DNA of 64,000 nt, taken from the NCBI RefSeq assembly GCF_014650555.1, contig NZ_BMVE01000006.1:310001-374000 (forward strand), read 5' to 3'. This document shows positions 60,562-64,000 of the stretch, piece by piece. The notes under the pieces are model-generated. The model saw only the letters and a program-made list of their open reading frames with translations, did not search any database and was not told the origin of the DNA. Made by a program: the position numbers and the translations under genes. Numbering within the stretch: the stretch's first letter is position 1; every line of letters begins with the position of its first letter. This DNA comes from Streptomyces goshikiensis. Its GTDB lineage: Bacteria > Actinomycetota > Actinomycetes > Streptomycetales > Streptomycetaceae.

Positions 60562-63444
60562 ATGAGCGAGACGAACACCCCGGCCCCCGAGGCGGCCGAG
60601 GCGCACCGCTACACGGCTGCCATGGCCGCCGACATCGAGGCACGCTGGCAGGACGTATGGGACGCGCGGGGCACGTACGAGGCGCCGAACCCGACCGGTG
60701 ACCTGGCCGGGGACCCCGAGGCCGTCGCGCGGCCCAAGAAGTTCATCATGGACATGTTCCCGTACCCCTCCGGTGCGGGCCTGCACGTCGGCCACCCGCT
60801 CGGGTACATCGCCACCGACGTCTACGCCCGCCACCAGCGGATGACCGGCCACAACGTCCTGCACACCCTGGGCTTCGACGCCTTCGGCCTGCCGGCCGAG
60901 CAGTACGCCGTGCAGACCGGCACGCACCCGCGCGTGTCGACCGAGGCGAACATCGAGAACATGAAGGTCCAGCTGCGCCGCCTGGGCCTGGGCCACGACA
61001 AGCGCCGGTCGTTCGCGACGATCGACCCGGACTACTACAAGTGGACCCAGTGGATCTTCCTGCAGATCTACAACTCCTGGTACGACGCGGACGCGAAGAA
61101 GGCCCGGCCGATCGCCGAGCTGATCGCCGCCTTCGAGGACGGCTCCCGTGAGGTCCCGGCCGGCGTCGCGGGCGGCCGCGCCTGGGCGGACCTGACCGCC
61201 GGCGAGCGGGCCGACGTACTGAACGAGTACCGGCTGGCGTACGCCTCCGACGCGCCCGTCAACTGGTGCCCGGGCCTGGGCACCGTCCTGGCCAACGAGG
61301 AGGTCACCGCGGACGGCCGGTCCGAGCGCGGCAACTTCCCCGTCTTCAAGGCCAAGCTGAGCCAGTGGAACATGCGGATCACCGCCTACGCGGACCGCCT
61401 GCTGGACGACCTGGACGCGCTGGACTGGCCCGAGGCCATCAAGCTGCAGCAGCGCAACTGGATCGGCCGCAGCGAGGGCGCGCGCGTCGACTTCGCGCTG
61501 GGCGAGGACGCGATCACCGTCTTCACCACCCGCCCCGACACCCTGTTCGGCGCCACCTACATGGTGCTGGCCCCCGAGCACCCGCTGGTCGACAAGTTCA
61601 TCCCGGCCGCCTGGCCCGAGGGCACCCACGACGTGTGGACCGGCGGGCACGCCACCCCGGCGGAGGCCGTCGCGGCGTACCGCAAGCAGGCCGCCTCGAA
61701 GTCCGACGTCGAGCGGCAGGCCGAGGCCAAGGACAAGACCGGCGTCTTCACCGGCGAGTACGCCCTCAACCCGGTCAGCGGCGCGAAGGTCCCGGTCTTC
61801 ATCGCCGACTACGTGCTGATGGGCTACGGCACCGGCGCGATCATGGCCGTCCCCGCGCACGACAGCCGCGACTTCGAGTTCGCGCGCGCGTTCGAGCTGC
61901 CGATGCGCTGCGTCGTCCAGCCGACCGACGGCCGCGGGACCGACCCGGCCGAATGGGACGCGGCGTTCGTCTCCTACGACGCGGAGCTGGTCAACTCGGC
62001 CGGCGAGGGCATCTCCCTGGACGGCCTGGGCGTCGCCGAGGCCAAGGCCGCCATCACCGACTGGCTGGCCGAGCGCGGCATCGGCGAGGGCACCGTCAAC
62101 TTCCGTCTGCGCGACTGGCTGTTCAGCCGCCAGCGGTACTGGGGCGAGCCTTTCCCGATCGTCTACGACGAGGACGGCGTCGCGCACTCGCTGCCCGAGT
62201 CGATGCTGCCGCTGGAGCTGCCCGAGGTCGAGGACTACTCGCCGCGCACCTTCGAGCCGGACGACGCGCTGTCGCAGCCGGAGACCCCGCTGTCGCGCAA
62301 GGCCGACTGGGTCAACGTGGAGCTGGACCTGGGCGACGGGCGCGGCGTGCGCTCGTACCGCCGCGAGACCAACACCATGCCGAACTGGGCCGGCTCCTGC
62401 TGGTACGAGCTGCGCTACCTGGACCCGAACAACGCGTCGGCCCTGGTGGACCCGGAGATCGAGCAGTACTGGATGGGTCCCCGCGAGGGTCAGCCGCACG
62501 GCGGCGTCGACCTGTACGTGGGCGGCGCCGAGCACGCGGTGCTGCACCTGCTGTACGCGCGCTTCTGGTCCAAGGTGCTGTTCGACCTGGGCCACGTCTC
62601 CTCGGTCGAGCCGTTCCACAAGCTGTTCAACCAGGGCATGATCCAGGCGTACGTCTACCGCGACGAGCGCGGGTTCCCGGTCACGGCCACCGAGGTCGAG
62701 GAGCGCGACGGCAAGTTCTTCTTCGAGGGCGAGCCGGTCAAGCGCGAGCTGGGCAAGATGGGCAAGTCCCTGAAGAACGCCGTCACGCCCGACGAGATCT
62801 GCGAGGAGTACGGCGCCGACACGCTGCGCCTGTACGAGATGGCCATGGGCCCGCTGGACGTCTCGCGTCCGTGGGACACCCGGGCCGTGGTGGGCCAGTA
62901 CCGGCTGCTGCAGCGCCTGTGGCGCAACATCGTGGACGAGGAGACGGGCGCGGTGACGGTCGTCGACGCCGAGCCCGCCGAGGACACGCTGCGCGCGCTG
63001 CACAAGGCGATCGACGGGGCCGGCGCGGACCTGGCGGCGCTGCGGTTCAACACCGCCATCGCGAAGATCACCGAGCTGAACAACGCGCTGACGAAGGCGG
63101 GCCGGCCGCTGGAGCGGTCCGTGGCGGAGCGGCTGGTGCTGCTGATCGCGCCGCTGGCCCCGCACATCGCGGAGGAGCTGTGGCAGCGGCTGGGGCACGG
63201 CGATTCGGTGGTGCACCAGGACTTCCCGGTCGCGGACCCGGCGTACGTCGTGGACGAGACCGTGACCTGCGTGGTGCAGATCAAGGGCAAGGTCAAGGCA
63301 CGGCTGGAGGTGCCGCCGACGATCTCCGAGGGCGACCTGGAGAAGCTGGCGCTGGGCGACGAGGCGGTCGTGGCGGCGCTGGGCGGTGCGGAGATCCGCA
63401 AGGTGATCGTACGCGCGCCCAAGCTGGTGAACATCGTCGTGTGA
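60562..63444 (+). CDS. leuS: Leucyl-tRNA synthetase
   Basis: Class I synthetase charging tRNA-Leu. The 960-residue protein has the HIGH motif as HVGHP at residue 75, a large editing domain, the catalytic-core RQRYWGEPFPI and the KMSKS motif as KMGKS at 732-736. The C-terminal domain ends in IRKVIVRAPKLVNIVV. The ATG at 60562 has GGAG eleven bases ahead. Upstream regulation by the leucine attenuator is likely. A strong terminator follows. Confidence 0.98.
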   Translation: MSETNTPAPEAAEAHRYTAAMAADIEARWQDVWDARGTYEAPNPTGDLAGDPEAVARPKKFIMDMFPYPSGAGLHVGHPLGYIATDVYARHQRMTGHNVLHTLGFDAFGLPAEQYAVQTGTHPRVSTEANIENMKVQLRRLGLGHDKRRSFATIDPDYYKWTQWIFLQIYNSWYDADAKKARPIAELIAAFEDGSREVPAGVAGGRAWADLTAGERADVLNEYRLAYASDAPVNWCPGLGTVLANEEVTADGRSERGNFPVFKAKLSQWNMRITAYADRLLDDLDALDWPEAIKLQQRNWIGRSEGARVDFALGEDAITVFTTRPDTLFGATYMVLAPEHPLVDKFIPAAWPEGTHDVWTGGHATPAEAVAAYRKQAASKSDVERQAEAKDKTGVFTGEYALNPVSGAKVPVFIADYVLMGYGTGAIMAVPAHDSRDFEFARAFELPMRCVVQPTDGRGTDPAEWDAAFVSYDAELVNSAGEGISLDGLGVAEAKAAITDWLAERGIGEGTVNFRLRDWLFSRQRYWGEPFPIVYDEDGVAHSLPESMLPLELPEVEDYSPRTFEPDDALSQPETPLSRKADWVNVELDLGDGRGVRSYRRETNTMPNWAGSCWYELRYLDPNNASALVDPEIEQYWMGPREGQPHGGVDLYVGGAEHAVLHLLYARFWSKVLFDLGHVSSVEPFHKLFNQGMIQAYVYRDERGFPVTATEVEERDGKFFFEGEPVKRELGKMGKSLKNAVTPDEICEEYGADTLRLYEMAMGPLDVSRPWDTRAVVGQYRLLQRLWRNIVDEETGAVTVVDAEPAEDTLRALHKAIDGAGADLAALRFNTAIAKITELNNALTKAGRPLERSVAERLVLLIAPLAPHIAEELWQRLGHGDSVVHQDFPVADPAYVVDETVTCVVQIKGKVKARLEVPPTISEGDLEKLALGDEAVVAALGGAEIRKVIVRAPKLVNIVV

Positions 63445-63477
63445 CCGCTTTAGGGGCCCTCTGAGGGTGATCCCGTA

Positions 63478-63518
63478 CGGGCAGGTTGGGGGTTCGATGG
63501 GAACCCCCAACCTGCCCG
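63478..63518 (+). terminator. Intrinsic terminator after leuS
   Basis: Perfect 18-base arms (63478-63495 and 63501-63518) around GATGG, 33 bases past the stop. Confidence 0.92.
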
Positions 63519-63567
63519 TGGCGTTTACGGTGGAGGGGACGGAAAAAGGCAGGGGAAGGGGAGCCTC

Positions 63568-64000
63568 ATGGAGGCCGGAGCGTTGGTCATCATCTTTGCC
63601 CTCTTGATGCTGTTCGCCTTCCTGGGTCTGGGGGCATGGGCCACGACGAAGGCGGTCGGCGCGGCGAAGCGCGGCGTGGACCGGACGATCACGCAGGCCC
63701 GCCGGACCGTCGAGGACACCACCCTGAAGGCCAAGAGCCTCGGCCAGATCGGGGTCACGGCGTCGCTGGCACAGCTGCGCCTGGACCTGCGGACGTCGAT
63801 GCGGGCCACGCAGCAGGCCCTGCAGGACGGGGTGCGCTCCGACCCCTCGCTGAAGGAGTCCATTGGGCTGTTCGAGCGGCTGAGCGCGCACGGCCGCGAG
63901 CTGGATGACGAGCTGCGGCGCCTGGAACAGGAACCGGACCGCAAGCGGACCGCCGAGATGCTCCCCGAGCTGCGGGAACGTGCCGCCAAGATCAAGCAGT
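63568..64000 (+). CDS. Single-pass membrane protein, 3' end outside window
   Basis: The first 144 residues are present. An N-terminal helix (residues 6-27, VIIFALLMLFAFLGLGAW) is followed by a long, charged, probably coiled-coil cytoplasmic region with many Arg, Glu and Leu (LFERLSAHGRELDDELRRL). GGGGAAGGGGAG precedes the ATG. I recognise no domain; it resembles hypothetical proteins common next to leuS in Streptomyces. Confidence 0.75.
   Translation, partial: MEAGALVIIFALLMLFAFLGLGAWATTKAVGAAKRGVDRTITQARRTVEDTTLKAKSLGQIGVTASLAQLRLDLRTSMRATQQALQDGVRSDPSLKESIGLFERLSAHGRELDDELRRLEQEPDRKRTAEMLPELRERAAKIKQ

Noticed and set aside
60553..63891. 1112-codon minus-strand frame opposite leuS
   Set aside because: LeuRS motifs on the plus strand are complete; the opposite frame shows only shadow composition.

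Overview
This window is chromosomal DNA from an actinomycete, almost certainly a Streptomyces. It is very GC-rich, with nearly every third codon position G or C, uses GTG starts freely, and keeps the order rpiB - nei - tig - clpP1 - clpP2 - clpX - valS - folC - ndk - mreBCD - pbp2 - rodA - rne - rplU - rpmA - obgE - proB - proA - nadD - LCP - rsfS - leuS. From memory this matches roughly the SCO2570-SCO2630 part of the S. coelicolor core chromosome; that equivalence is recalled, not computed. I see no prophage, insertion sequence, CRISPR array or plasmid function.

Layout. 1-8.6 kb: a permease cut by the left edge, rpiB, a Fpg/Nei glycosylase, and a variable set (Eis-like acetyltransferase, SpoIIE-type phosphatase, TmrB-like P-loop protein, DUF4232 lipoprotein, PLP decarboxylase, HD protein). 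8.8-9.2 kb: divergent tRNA-Gly and tRNA-Pro. 9.3-13.8 kb: protein quality control (trigger factor, ClpP1, ClpP2, ClpX) with a candidate ClgR operator. 13.9-20.3 kb: a small secreted protein, a Gln/Pro-rich membrane protein, valS, an orphan histidine kinase and a second MreB-like actin. 20.5-29.5 kb: folC, DUF4233, ndk, then mreB-mreC-mreD-pbp2-rodA. 29.5-40.9 kb: CYTH-CHAD protein, two radical-SAM-family genes, a large RNase E/G, L21, L27 and ObgE. 41-49.5 kb: a glycosyltransferase locus with GalE, a TagF-like polymerase and a GtrB/GtrA pair. 49.6-58.2 kb: proline genes, two related membrane proteins, an M48 protease, NadD and an LCP-type protein. 58.3-64 kb: rsfS, a histidine phosphatase, two identical tRNA-Ala genes, leuS behind an attenuator, and a gene cut by the right edge.

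How the genes work together. The largest theme is envelope construction: elongasome or spore-wall genes, a second actin homologue, enzymes for a phosphate-linked wall glycopolymer and an LCP protein that could attach it. I infer that these act on the same wall; the sequence shows only proximity and families. The second theme is translation and its control: tRNAs, ValRS, LeuRS, L21/L27, ObgE, RsfS, RNase E and trigger factor.

Most worth a second look: a leucine attenuator before leuS whose leader peptide begins at the predicted transcript 5' end; a recurring arrangement in which a -10-like hexamer starts 12-14 nt before a start codon (leaderless mRNAs); two genes whose only sensible start is CTG; a pair of membrane proteins sharing a VFDEDFVR motif at the same residue; an LCP domain lacking the usual Arg-Asp motif; and tandem repeats inside RNase E/G and MreD. 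Every hairpin, promoter and operator call is by eye.
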